DNA of 64,000 bases, taken from NCBI RefSeq assembly GCF_023856365.1, contig NC_064541.1, positions 20,479,214 through 20,543,213 of the forward strand, in the 5' to 3' direction. This stretch comes from Brienomyrus brachyistius (taxonomy: Eukaryota; Chordata; Actinopteri; Osteoglossiformes; Mormyridae). Made by a program: the position numbers and the translations under genes. Every line of letters starts with the position of its first letter. Within the stretch, counting starts at the first letter, position 1. The notes under the pieces were generated by a model. It was not told the origin of the DNA and made no database searches. It was given only the letters and a program-made list of their open reading frames with translations. Shown here piece after piece: positions 35,765 to 47,779 of this stretch.

Positions 35765-35850
35765 GCTCAGCGGGATCCCGGCCAGCCCCCCTGCAGGGGT
35801 CCCGACCAGCCCACCGCTGGGGTCCCGGCCAGCCCCTCAAAAGGAGGACC
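35765..35850 (+). repeat. Short GC-rich tandem repeat (about 28 bp, 3 copies)
   Basis: Three units of GGTCCCGGCCAGCCC(M)-type sequence with variations CCCTGCAG, CCACCGCT and CTCAAAAG at their ends. Confidence 0.8.
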
Positions 35851-36072
35851 TAGAAAAACTGTCCTGTAAAATTAGGAACAGATTTTTCCAGGCTATTCCA
35901 TTTATTTTTAGTTTATCTTGTAAAATTCCTGGAAAATGAAGCTTTCCCAAAGAAGCATGATGATGTACAAACGCACGGCATTCTGTCAGAGTTTTAGTAG
36001 AGGTGAAGCATTAGTGTCGACTTTTGATTGGGCAATAAGTGGGTAGTATCATACTTCTGGTCGCTCTCCTTT

Positions 36073-36074
<2 letters not shown>

Positions 36075-36105
<31 letters not shown>
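36075..36105 (+). repeat. (CA)n microsatellite
   Basis: About 15 CA units in intron 3. Confidence 0.95.
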
Positions 36106-36106
<1 letters not shown>

Positions 36107-36933
36107 CTGTCACACAGTACCCTGTCTCTTTCATCTGGCAGCCCATTCATGTCGTACCCAGTGATTCCGGTGTTCAGTGAGGGCAGGGGGCAGGTCTCGG
36201 GGTGGACCACAGATGAAAGTGGGGTGGACGGGGCAGTGGGGGGGAGCTGCATCGGCTTTTGTCTCCTGGACTCCGCTGTCACTTTTGAGCTGACCTGTGG
36301 AGGTCTCTCGGTGGCCCCAGTGGCTTCTGGGAAGTGGGGTTTGTGCCTGTCACTGGAGTGATTAATGGCGCTTTGTGTTTACAGTGGCTGGGGCTGGGTG
36401 CATTCACAGGCTGGGGTGTATTGATGTAATTGGCAGCTCTCTGTTGGATCTGTCTGCCCCTTATATTACATTTGTGTTGCTGTGAAGTGATTCAAAGCCG
36501 TATATTGGGGGATGTAAGTTATCAAGTTTTCCATTTTTACCTACAGATTTAAATCAATAGTTTATTAGTTAGTTTATAGTTATTATACTTAGTTTATTAT
36601 TATTATAATACATATATATATATGCTTCATTATCTGTGGATATTTACATTTATTTATCTGATATACTTTAAAGTGGTAGACAATTTTTCACGTTTACATA
36701 ACTTTAGTCCCACGTTAAAGCAGAGTGCTGGTCCTCTCAAGCTGCTTTTGACTGATGTCAGAAAGGGCTTTACAGTATAGATATCTCTCCGACTGCAGGG
36801 TCAAAGGGCCACGCTGAGAGAGTCAGGCTTCCAGTCAGACATTTGCTGTCAGCTAATCTCTGTTGGGACAGACCTAGAGCGTGAGAGAGGCCCAAGGTAA
36901 ACGCTGCCTCAGAGCCACTGGGTCTTCTCCCTG

Positions 36934-37392
36934 CCCCTCCCCCAAACCACCCTCAGACCTGCCGGATCCCCTCCCTGTGCCCAACCATCTTGGTCCCCCA
37001 AACCACCCTCAGACCTGCCGGATTCCCTCCCTGTGCCCAACCATCTTGGTCCCCCAAACCACCCTCAGACCTGCCGGATCCCCTCCCTGTGCCCAACCAT
37101 CTTGGTCCCCCAAACCACCCTCAGACCTGCTGGATCCCCTCCCTGTGCCCAACCATCTTGGTCCCCCAAACCACCCTTAGACCTGCCGGATTCCCTCCCT
37201 GTGCCCAACCATCTTGGTCCCCCAAACCACCCTCAGACCTGCCGGATTCCCTCCCTGTGCCCAACCATCTTGGTCCCCCGTAACCACCCTCAGACCTGCC
37301 GGATCCTCTCCCTGTGCCCAACCATCTTGGTCCCCCGTAACCACCCTCAGACCTGCCGGATCCTCTCCCTGCACCCGACCTCCTGGGATTGT
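36934..37392 (+). repeat. 56-bp minisatellite, about 8 copies
   Basis: The unit is CCCCAAACCACCCTCAGACC, TGCCGGATCCCCTCCCTGTG, CCCAACCATCTTGGTC, with GCCGG landmarks at 36961, 37017 and 37073. Two late units carry CCCGTAACC and are 57 bp. C-rich on the plus strand. Several overlapping 97-124-residue frames arise only from the period. Confidence 0.96.
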
Positions 37393-38109
37393 CCTGCGTG
37401 ACACCGGCAGTGCGCCCCTTCTCGCTGTCCCCATGATTGAGAGCCGTCCCCCTGGCGTTCGGGCCGGACCGTCAGCAGGGGCATTGTGGGGCACGGCGGC
37501 CTTTGTGGCCAAGGAGCCCTTTGGGGAAGGAGGGGGCACCGGGCACAGTCAGGCTCCTGTCGTCTCAGATAAAAGGCCGGCTGATTGATGGAATCTGCTC
37601 GACTGAATGGAGCGCTTGACATATTGCGAAAAGAGAGTCAGTCGTTTGCATCTGAAGAAACAAACTATAGAATGAACTTTTATGCAACTTTTACTGCATG
37701 TATTTCAGCTAGTATTTGACATTCTGCTTTAGGAGCCTGAGAATCTTTTATGGGCTGGATTAGCAAGCTTCCCTGTGTCGCTTTGGTTCTGACGCCTTTC
37801 ACAGGCCGCTTTGTATTCCCTGTCATAACTCTGCCTGCTTCTATAGAATATTAAAACTCATATATTCCAGGGGGACAGGTGGGCAGCTTTTCAGTAACAG
37901 GACAGGTCAAAAGAAGAGGAATGTCTCCCTACGCGGAGTACAGGCAAGCTCAGCTCACTCCGATTCCCCAGCTTCTCAGACATATTTTTTTCTAATTCTT
38001 TTTTTCCTGGAAACCACATTTTACCAGGCGTTATGAGAAAGACCTGAATCTTCAGAACAGGCAGATCAGCTGAATCCTGGGAAAATGCAAAACCTCTTGT
38101 ACTTTGTTT

Positions 38110-38290
38110 GGTTACTTATGGTTTTGGTTAAGGTTAGGGCTGAGTAGGGGTTAAGGTTAGGGCTTAGTTGGGGTTAAGGTTAGGGCTGAGTAGGGGTTAA
38201 GGTTGTCATAGTTGGGATTAGGGTTTTTCTCATACAAATTAATTGGCAGTCCTCAGAAGGATATGTATACTAATATGTGTGTGTGTGTGT

Positions 38291-38335
<45 letters not shown>
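38110..38335 (-). repeat. GTGGGGACC-family repeat with internal GGGTTAAGGTTAGGG repeats and (TG)n
   Basis: Three tandem blocks of TAGGGGTTAAGGTTAGGGCT-type sequence, then GGGATTAGGG and CAAATTAATTGGCAGTCCTC, then about 29 TG units (38275-38333). In reverse complement it follows the order seen at 41410-41540. The internal blocks look telomere-like but are not TTAGGG repeats. Confidence 0.65.
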
Positions 38336-39699
38336 ACTTGACAGAAAGATGAGAATGTTCTGAGACCACAAGCCGCAGTCAGCGAAGAAGCCAGTGAGTT
38401 TTTTCTGTCTTTCTGACTCTTTGCTGAGCCTCACAGCCTCATCTACAGTGAGTCTGCTGGTCATGGACCTCGATTTCCTTCCTGAGAGTCAGAGATGGAG
38501 TGAGACAAACAGTGTTTCTGCTCATGTTCGGAGCTCCCTTATGCTTTCGGGGGTCTGAACGGACCTACCCAGCCACTCCACCTAACTCAGAACAGCCGTA
38601 GTCGGGAGGGCAGAGCGAATGAGTGCAGTAGATGATGGACCACACTGGGTTGTGTTTACGCGGAAAAAGGTAACCAAAGTCGGTGGCCTGTGGTTGGTTG
38701 GGTCCTTCAGCAGGAGGTGAGGAATCTGCTTCATCCTGGAAATTTTCTCTCTCATTCTCTCTGCACTGCATTTTATGACTTCTGTAATGCAGACATAATG
38801 ACCTCCTGAGGTCCTGAAGGAAGGGGATTGTTTTTATTGGGTTTTTTTTTTTTTTTTGCAAGTTGCATCATGCATGACAAATTAGAGCTCTGCTGAAATG
38901 GAAAGTTATGCAGCTATTTTCTTCAAGAGCACGGATGTTTGCCCGGTGCAGGCAGACGCAGGACTCCTGTGCTGCAGAAGGGCCGTGCACCACTGATCCC
39001 GCCTACCTGTACTTCTGAGCGCTGTGGTTCCATTCTGAAGGTCCCAGAATGCACCGCTCCCTTCCCTCTGAACCGAGGGGGAAGTCCTCAGACTGCACTC
39101 TCCTCCGAGGGACGTGTCTAAAAATACGAGCCTCCAAATCTGAATGTGTTCTTAATGGGTTAATCCGTCTCTCACTTGATTAGACGTCACGTGAAGTGCA
39201 GGGCATCACCTGTAGCGTTGGAGCGTTTAATATGTTTTCTTTTCACTCCATCCAATAAATCAGTTTTTATCTGGAAGGCCCTCAAGCAGCACCGTGAAGC
39301 GTGTGTGTAACCCTATAAGTTTCATCTCTCTGACATTTTAATAGATGTCACAAAAACTATACTCCAGATTAAAAGGCAGAAACACTGTAATTACGATACC
39401 GTTCGAGAAAAAAAAAAAGCTTGCGTTCACATTTTTTTCCCAGTATCCTCCACTGGCGTTTCTGGGTTGGATTCCGCACAAGCTGTAAATTAGTCTGAGT
39501 TTACGGCATGGTCGACTAGGCGGTTTATAGTCCAGCTAGGGCCAGCAGTAGGCATCGACCTCACACCGATGTCCTGTCCTGGAAGCTATCTGCCAGCAAT
39601 CTCTGGAGTCTAGATCAAAGCCGTGACCCCAGCGGGGTTAAGTGGGGGGGGGGGCAGACTCAAGCAGCAGACGAGCTAGAAAATCTGCCAATGCAGTGA

Positions 39700-41152
39700 G
39701 GGAGGCGGTGGCGGGGAGGGTGGTGGTGGTGGCGACGAGGGAGGCGAGGGCGGCGGTGGCGGCGAGGGAGGCGGTGGCGGCGAGGGAGGCGAGGTTGGCG
39801 GTGGCGGCGAGGTTGGCGGTGGCGGCGAGGGCGGTGGTGGCGGCGAGGGTGGCCAGGTTGGCGGTGGCGGCGAGGGCGGCGGTGGCAGCGAGGGAGGCGA
39901 GGTTGGCGGTGGCGGCGAGGTTGGCGGTGGCGGCGAGGGAGGCGGGGGGCGGCGAGGGAGGCGAGGTTGGCGGTGGCGGCGAGGTTGGCGGTGGCGGCGA
40001 GGGCGGTGGTGGCGGCGAGGGTGGCGAGGTTGGCGGTGGCGGCGAGGGCGGCGGTGGCAGCGAGGGAGGCGAGGTTGGCGGTGGCGGCGAGGTTGGCGGT
40101 GGCGGCGAGGGAGGCGGGGGGCGGCGAGGGAGGCGTTGGCGGTGGCAGCGAGGGCGGCGGTGGCGGCGAGGGAGGCGAGGTTGGCGGTGGCGGCGAGGTT
40201 GGCGGGTGGCGGCGAGGGAGGCGGTGGCGGCGAGGGAGGCGGTGGCGGCGAGGGCGGCGGTGGCGGCGAGGGCGGCAAGGGTGGCGAGGTTGGCGGTGGC
40301 GGCGAGGGCGGCGGTGGCAGCGAGGGAGGCGGTGGCGGCGAGGGAGGCGGTGGCGGCGAGGTTGGCGGTGGCGGCGAGGGCGGCAAGGGTGGCGAGGTTG
40401 GCGGTGGCGGCGGTGGCAGCGAGGGAGGCGAGGTTGGCGGTGGCGGCGAGGTTGGCGGTGGCGGCGAGGGCGGCGGTGGCGGCGAGGGTGGCCAGGTTGG
40501 CGGTGGCGGCGAGGGCGGCGGTGGCAGCGAGGGAGGCGAGGTTGGCGGTGGCGGCGAGGTTGGCGGTGGCGGCGAGGGAGGCGGGGGCGGCGAGGGAGGC
40601 GAGGTTGGCGGTGGCGGCGAGGTTGGCGGTGGCGGCGAGGGCGGTGGTGGCGGCGAGGGTGGCGAGGTTGGCGGTGGCGGCGAGGGCGGCGGTGGCAGCG
40701 AGGGAGGCGAGGTTGGCGGTGGCGGCGAGGTTGGCGGTGGCGGCGAGGGAGGCGGGGGCGGCGAGGGAGGCGTTGGCGGTGGCAGCGAGGGCGGCGGTGG
40801 CGGCGAGGGAGGCGAGGTTGGCGGTGGCGGCGAGGTTGGCGGTGGCGGCGAGGGAGGCGGTGGCGGCGAGGGCGGCGGTGGCGGCGAGGGCGGCAAGGGT
40901 GGCGAGGTTGGCGGTGGCGGCGAGGGCGGCGGTGGCAGCGAGGGAGGCGAGGTTGGCGGTGGCGGCGAGGGAGGCGGTGGCGGCGAGGGAGGCGAGGGCG
41001 GCGAGGTTGGCGGTGGCGGCGAGGGCGGCGGTGGCAGCGAGGGAGGCGAGGTTGGCGGTGGCGGCGAGGGAGGCGAGGTTGGCGGTGGCGGCGAGGGAGG
41101 CGAGGTTGGCGGTGGCGGCGAGGGAGGCGGTGGCGGCGAGGGAGGCGGTGGC
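39700..41152 (+). repeat. GC-rich 9-bp minisatellite, about 1.45 kb
   Basis: Built almost entirely of 9-mers GGCGGTGGC, GGCGAGGTT, GGCGAGGGA and GGCGAGGGC. A higher-order period near 171 bp (19 nonamers) is marked by GGCGGGGG-type variants at about 39941 and 40113, and at about 40580 and 40751. The plus strand is almost devoid of A/T apart from GAGG and GTTGG words. Because 9 is a multiple of 3 and the units lack stops in most frames, five frames stay open for 400-519 codons. These are glycine/alanine/arginine or proline-rich low-complexity artefacts, not genes. Confidence 0.97.
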
Positions 41153-41409
41153 GCTCCCTCTCACGCTGTTGCCGTGGTTCCATCTTTCTGTTTACACATA
41201 ATGGTTTTCTTTATCACGAATTCTGCCGCCATAAAAACACTCATTATTATTCAGCGTTTCGTGTCAGAGGGGAGGAAAAGCATTCGGGCACAGTGCTGGT
41301 CAGTGACAAGGCCAAGGCTGCAGATTGGATGCTCGCTTGCAGTCAGAACCACAAGATAAATAGCTCTGCTTTAGGATGCCTGGCAATTGACAAGGGCCCT
41401 TGAATATTT

Positions 41410-41640
41410 TTGTATGCATATCTTTGTGGGGACAGTCCATTCATTTCTATGGGCAAAACCCTAATCCCAACATGAGGACCTTAACCCCTACCCAACCCTA
41501 ACCTTATCCAAAAGTAACAGATTTTCATAAAAAATGGACCATATGACATCAAAATAACAGGTTTTAATCACATTGTGGAGACATTTGCTCCCTAGAATGT
41601 AATATATACATAACCCACATGCAAACACGCACATACGTAT
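41410..41640 (+). repeat. GTGGGGAC-family interspersed repeat, plus orientation
   Basis: TTTGTGGGGACAGTCCATTC, ATTTCTATGGGCAAAACCC, TAATCCCAACATGAGGACC, then CTACCCAACCCTAACC and a GTGGAGACATTTGCTCCC block. This is the most complete copy of the family in the window. No coding content. Confidence 0.75.
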
Positions 41641-41984
41641 AAGCAGGTACATGCATATGACTGAGAACCGAACGAGCGCCGCACGGCCGTAGAAAGATAC
41701 CAGGTGCGGCAGAAGAACACAGACCGCTTAAACAGTTCAATATGCTATTTATTATTTATTTTCTTCTTGAAATATCAGTAATAAATTGACAGGGATTATA
41801 AGACTTCAACTGTGGCATCATTTATCGAAGTTCCCCCAGAACAAAGACTGAATGGACTGGGCTTGGGCATAGAACCCCGGGCTGAAAATGAGCCCCTCTC
41901 CATGGCGGTGGAGAACATAGTGCCGTCTTCCTGAAACCATCTGTATAGCTTTCCTCTCCATCACACTCTTTTGAGTTGTACCGC

Positions 41985-41998
41985 CCCCCCCCCCCCCA
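41985..41998 (+). repeat. Poly-C tract
   Basis: About 15 C between GTACCG and ATGTTG. The frames starting here have no support. Confidence 0.9.
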
Positions 41999-43531
41999 TG
42001 TTGAGACCCTGGGGCGTTCAGACGTGTGGATGGCGGTACTGGATTTCACACGGCTCTTCTATCAAGAATCCTGTGATGGGGGTGTACATCCGGCAGACTT
42101 CCGGCTCGTCGGATGGGCGCGGGATGTCTCCTGCCCCCTCCCCCTACGGCCACGGTGCTCTCGGGGGGGGGGATGCGTCCTCTTTTCACAGTGTCCCTCA
42201 GCGGTTTTCATCTATAGGCAACCCTGGCCCGACAAGGGAGGGGCCAGCCTGTGATGGAGCTGTTTGACTTGGCCTGAGGGGGGGGGTCGTTTACAGCACA
42301 CCACAGCTGCTTTGGCTGATTTTCTGACATACCCTCCCTTCTCTTTTGTTGTCCTGAACAAACTGCTGTTGGGTGGGGTGTTGGGGCTCGTGACATTACC
42401 AACATTTTGACTGGCAGGAACCGGGCCAAATACCACCATAGGCCTCCGTTCACTGGCAGGGTGGGGGGTGTGGTGAGGGGTATGTCTTAAGGTGCACTCA
42501 GGGTGCTTCGTTGCTACTTCTCATGCTTGGTCATTTTCAGGGAATGACGATCTTAAGCTCCATCCCCAGCAAGCATGAGTGGAAACGAAGTAGCTAGAAA
42601 GTCATGTGACAGGAAGTGAACTAACACAAACTCCTGGGCATGGTATTACAACCACTTACGCCACAGCATCCCTGTCATGTGACAGGAAGTGAAATAACAC
42701 AAATAAACTTGCAGGAAATTTGCAGTCAGGGTAATCTGCCCAATGAGCGAGCTTCCTCGACAAGGTTAGCTATCTGTGTGTATTTTTTGTCTTGTGTGTG
42801 CTTTAGAAATGGTGCCGACCCCCACATTTGTGCTGCACGACCCCCCCTGCCCAATACCTGCTAGTTCAGATTAATATAGAGTTTCGTTGGAGAGCCCAGG
42901 CCCAGCAAGGTGCCTCCTTAAACCCTCTTTTAACAATGGCGCTGATGCAATTATGAGGGCGGATCCTTTCTAATATGCAGCCAGACGCCGGAATGAATGC
43001 AGTAAAGCTTCCTTGTCTCGTTGGGCTGCTAGTGTATGATTATTCAACTTCCTCGGGGAGGGGGGCTGTGCCTCCCCTCACCTCTCTCTGATCTAAAGAC
43101 ACTGTCCTAGAGGGTTGCACTCTTTCCTGCTTTTTCATTCCAACTGAGCCGTTAATTAATTAGCCCTGGCGGGCTGTTGATTGAGCAAATCACTATTCAG
43201 GTCATGCCAAGATGAATGTTAGTTTAAGGTCATTAGTTTAGTCCTCTGTTGTCCTGGCAGTCAACACAATATGGGTAATTAACTGCATTACTGAAACGTA
43301 TAATCACCTGACTGACGTACTTACTGTAAGTGCCAAGGAGTAACGATATGGTTACTCATATAGTTTATTCATTTCTGTGATTTAAATAAACGAATGGTTT
43401 TCTTTTCAAGATTTTCACATTTCTGAGTGCATGCTGTATATAAAACTCGATCACTACATTGCAGTCAATGCATTTAGAAATACTTTAGTTTTGTAAGTGA
43501 GATTTGCAATTCTCCTCCTGAAGAGGGCTGC

Positions 43532-43880
43532 ATGGGAATGGGGATATCAGTGATACCGCGGATATCCACGGTAATCCACGGGAATGAGGAATCAGTGATA
43601 CCGCGAATAACCACGGTAATTCAAAGGAATGGGAAATCAGCGATACCGCGGATATCCACGGTAATTCACAGGAATGAGGAATCAGCGATTCCGCAAATAT
43701 TCATGGTAATCAACGGGAATGAGGAATCAGCGATACCGCGAATATCCACGGTAATCCACGGGAATGAGGAATCAGCGATACCGCAGATATCCACGATAAT
43801 TCTCAGGAATGGGGAATCAGCGATACCGTGAATATCCACGGTAATTCTCAGGACTGGGGAATCAGCGATACCGCGGATAA
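43532..43880 (+). repeat. 45-bp minisatellite, about 8 copies
   Basis: Unit AATCAGCGATACCGCGGATA, TCCACGGTAATTCACAGGAA, TGAGG. Since 45 equals 15 codons, one frame stays open with a 15-residue repeat of the type SAIPRISTVIHGNEE for 99 residues. Substitutions occur at all codon positions and there is no splice or start context, so I treat it as non-coding. Confidence 0.93.
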
Positions 43881-44689
43881 GTTGACCAAGAGAGTATCTG
43901 TAGGTATGATTTCAGTCACAAGTGCCATGCCTGTAGAATGATGGAATTCTGACAAGTTGCCTGTCAGATTAGGTGCACATCGCAGATTTGCTGGAATAGG
44001 CCCAGGTCTTTCTCCCTCCTGCTGAGAGAGGGACAACAGTTTTAGAAAGAAGCATAGAGGAAATTTAAAATAATGACCACCCTTTGCTCCCGCCGCAATC
44101 TACTGCCGTCAGTTGAAAAGGATTATGGGAAATGGTTACATAATGATGCCGGCCTCACACAATGGTTGGCTCGCATGGTATGGATATTTGTACATGGGAA
44201 ATTTGTGTTCTGTCTTCCGTAACGGAAAACCTCTCGTGCTGCAAGCAATTATTGCATTCAAGTGGCCTTTGGATTATAGCTTTATGTGCACTTTCAAATA
44301 TTTAGATTAGGGACCAGCATAGTCACAATACTGTAGAGCACTAAGTGACCACTGACCATTATAATGATACACATATCTGCTCATTTTCAACAGTTTAATC
44401 AGGAAAATATGAGGATTACGTTACAGCAATAAACAATGAACAGATGCGATGAGCAAAACAACATCTAAATACATTTTTGGCATATGTCAGAACAATGAAT
44501 GCACGAAATAAACATGGATTATATAAAGAACCCAAAATAGAATACAGATATTTAACGGAACTGGTACTAAATTAACCTAATGCAGCAAACAGCAGAGGCC
44601 TCTGAAAAAAACAGGTTTCAGGCCCTGTGTTCAGATAAAGCTGCGGTGCCTCATGTTCAGTGTCACCCTTGTGTTTAGGCACGTAGAGC

Positions 44690-44890
44690 TGTAGCATAAT
44701 AATGTTGTGGGCTACAGGTGTGCTTGTGATGTATGCCTGTGATCAGAAGGTTGCCAGTTCGAATCCCAGGTTCGAGTTATTTCACCTTTGCCTTCGGACC
44801 CCTGGGCAAGACCAGAGATTGACTGACCCCCACCTTCCCAATTGTGCATTGCTTTGGATAAAAAAAAGCTAAATAAATAAAATGTAAATA
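44690..44890 (+). mobile_element. tRNA-derived SINE
   Basis: A tRNA-like head carries the B-box AGTTCGAATCC at 44756-44766. A body follows with CCTTCGGACCCCTGGGCAAG. The 3' tail is TGCTTTGGATAAAAAAAAGC, TAAATAAATAAAATGTAAAT at 44849-44889, the common fish SINE/LINE tail. The A-box is diverged. It lies in the sense orientation of fhod3. Confidence 0.8.
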
Positions 44891-45477
44891 CGTAGCTGAA
44901 AGTTGGCTTTAGTCTTTTGTCGCATCCACCTTTCTAAGCCCCGTGTGCCTTCCGGAAGGTAAGCTGCCTTCTCAACACCACTGATGCACATCCAGCCGTC
45001 CTGGAAGATAAAACTCAGAGAGACGTAGTAAATCATCCATCAAACATAATGAAACCAGACTGTCAAGCTCACGGGCGACGTATTTCCAAATATTCACTTA
45101 AGTCTGAGTGCGTGAAGAGTTGGGCTAGATGTGGTGTTTCTGCTTAAATGAGTAATTGCTCACTGTTCATAGTGACTTACTGTAGGAGTCAGTGGGGGCA
45201 CGGGGGAGCGGGGGGGGGGCACAGTGTGAGCGGTAATACGATTCCATGGCCGTTAGCCGATGCCCAGCGAGGTCACCTCTCTCCTGTGTCCCGCATTGTG
45301 TACGGCCATTTTCCAAGAGTTACATCGGGATGTGATTTTGAATTCTGCCAAAATCATGAGAATGAAGAGCGAAGCTAAAGACATTAGGGGTGGTCAGGCC
45401 TTGTAAGCAAAATTTTACATTAACAGCCGTATATTAGCTGAGCTCGTACTATATTAGCTCATGCTGTGTGTAGCATT

Positions 45478-45483
<6 letters not shown>

Positions 45484-45544
<61 letters not shown>
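45484..45544 (+). repeat. (TA)n microsatellite, about 30 units
   Basis: Perfect TA run of about 60 bases. Self-complementary and prone to cruciform formation and length change. Confidence 0.96.
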
Positions 45545-45546
<2 letters not shown>

Positions 45547-46779
45547 CAGCTGGCTTAGCCTCAGGTGCCACATTTTTCCTTTTCCATTAAGGGGGTGGGG
45601 GGGTGGTAGTGATGGTAAAAGTTATTGGGTGTAGAGTGTTTTTTTAATGCTTTTTTTAAAACTACATACTACGATCCACTAAATATGGTCACGACCTACC
45701 TGAGAAACCGGGACTTACATGGGGGCGGGGCCACATCTGAAAGCTGATTGGCCCCTGGAGTTCCCCTTCCACTCTCAGTCACTGATGTAAAACACATATA
45801 ATTATAAGGTTGCCCCCTCTGTATGAATTAGGGCCCCTCTTAGTGCTTTAACCTGATGCAAAGTGTGATATTAGCAGCTATGCTGAGGAGAGAGAGAGGA
45901 GACAGGAACCTCTGGCATAACTGGAGACGGGTAATGGCCAGATGGGGAGAGGGATGCAGTGGGGATGCAGTGGGGATGGATGAAAGGTCTCGCTCGTATA
46001 AATGAAAAAGTACTTCACGAAATTTCTGTGTTTGTGAACAAAAAAAATCAAAAAGGAGAGGGTCTGAGTCACAATGGCACGGCCCCCCCTGGGAGAGCAC
46101 AGACTCTCTCATGACATTTATCACTGTAAGGTCGAGTGGCACGCCTCAGATGACGTCAGCGCGTTCTCACGCTTATGCACGGTGTTACGGTGCGGAGCCG
46201 TGGGCCCCCAGCATGTGGGGTGACCGCGGCCCCAGTGGAGCTCTGGGTGATGACTCAGCCTTTCCTCTGGGGGAACCACTGCGTCTCACAGCTCTCCAGC
46301 TACTTGCGGTGCTGCATTTTAAACAGGGTCGCTGCGCTTTCTGCCCTGTATACATCCTCCAGCTCTAGGGTGACACACGGCCCACTGTGGTGGTGGTGGG
46401 GGGGCGGATGCCTGTGCTGTGACTGGTATCCTCAGAAATACCTCGAACCAACCGCAAGCCGATCACTAAGGGGGCCGGTAGCTGTACTGCCTGTCAGTGT
46501 AATCTGTGTCAGTCCTGCACCCTGTAATCATCACATTAGAGCCTGCTTCTGTGATAATCGAACGTGCCAGACCGGCGTTCCTGAAATGACCACTGGGGAG
46601 TCCGTCTCCCAGTAAATTGGGTCACCTATGCATCGGGCTCACGGTCAATTCAAGCGATGCATCATGTTCATTGCAAATCAGCAGGCGTTTGCTGTTCTTT
46701 CATGCAGAGACCAAACAGACAAGGTGGAAGATCATTATATTGCTGTTCATTGATTTCCTCATCGATTAATCGATTTGTT

Positions 46780-46970
46780 CATTCATCGATTAATTGATAC
46801 ATTCCTTTATCATCATTCATTCACCTTTCAGTCATTCATTCATTCAGTCATCTTTATAGCTTGTCCTATGCAGGGTCACTGGGGGCCCAGAGCCTATCCT
46901 GGAAGCAATGGGGACAAGACAGGGAATAACTCAGGATGGGGGGGCAGCCCATCGCAGGGTATATTGCACT
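46780..46970 (+). repeat. CATCCATCC-type interspersed repeat, plus orientation
   Basis: ATTCATTC-rich start, then TTGTCCTATGCAGGGTCACT, GGGGGCCCAGAGCCTATCC, TGGAAGCAATGGGGACAAG, AACTCAGGATGGGGGGGCAG and CCCATCGCAGGGTA. It is followed within 60 bases by a reversed copy. Confidence 0.7.
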
Positions 46971-47029
46971 GTCATAATAAAGTGGAATCTATAAAGATTA
47001 GAAAATATCTTTCTAAGCAGTCTTGTCTT

Positions 47030-47150
47030 ACACTGCGATGGACTGGTATCCCATCCTTTTTGTACCCCATCCTTGTGCCTTACGCTGCCTGGGATAGGCT
47101 CCAGATCCCCCCCCCACCCACCCACCTCTGTCACTCTGAGCAGGATCAGC
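47030..47150 (-). repeat. CATCCATCC-type interspersed repeat, reverse orientation
   Basis: CTGCGATGGACTGGTATCCC, GTGCCTTACGCTGCCTGGG and ATAGGCTCCAGATCCCCCCC are the reverse of the same family as the copy ending at 46970, so the two face each other across about 60 bases. Confidence 0.65.
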
Positions 47151-47404
47151 TGCTGGAACATTATTGTCTTTTTCTTGTTTCCCCCCTTTAGCAAAAGTAA
47201 ATTAAGTACGTGGTCTGGAAATATTCTCGCTAATTATCAGGGCTGCTAATACCTAAGCGCTTACTGGAGAGTTGATGTTGATTTATAGTCTCGCTTAAGA
47301 GTAAGTTCTGTAAATGTGCCAGAGCGTTAAATTGCACAGCACACAGAGAAGGAAAAATTACTCAGAGGAGTATTTCGCTAATGAAAATGAATCATCTGAC
47401 CACA

Positions 47405-47432
47405 CATGATTGTATTCAAATGGGGGGGGGGT
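47405..47432 (+). repeat. Poly-G tract and T-run
   Basis: About ten G followed by GTTTTTTCC in unique intronic sequence. A small GCTAATGTGCTAATGTGCTAATG triplet repeat lies downstream near 47480. Confidence 0.7.
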
Positions 47433-47779
47433 GTTTTTTCCACTGACGCTTAGCTTTAATGGAGAGGTGGCTCTGCCTTGTGCTAATGTGCTAATGTGCT
47501 AATGCTGACTGGTGGTGATATCCAGGTCCACACCTGTGTGAGGGGATCTCAGGTCAGTATGGTGAACAGATGCGTGTGACACGGGGCCCGGCCAGTGAAC
47601 GGCACACATTGTGGGATAGTAGTGGAATTTTCCCGGGGTCACAGGGATCGAGGAAGAACCGGGCTGACATGCCGGAAAATATGGTAAAGAGGACCCATCT
47701 GGCAGGGATTGATAAGGACAGCAAGCATGGGGAGGCAGCTGAAATGGTAAATGATGCTTAATTTGCCGTTTGCACAAGT

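Noticed and set aside
36881..37401. Proline-rich ORFs up to 124 residues
   Set aside because: They follow the 56-bp minisatellite and appear in all three frames.
38120..38215. Second telomeric array
   Set aside because: The GGGTTAAGGTTAGGG words are part of the GTGGGGACC interspersed family (reverse of CCCTAACCTTAACCCC), not TTAGGG repeats.
39638..41201. Open frames of 400-519 codons on both strands
   Set aside because: They exist only because the 9-bp GC-rich units lack stop codons in five frames. The products are low-complexity Gly/Ala/Arg or Pro-rich, with no start context or splice sites.
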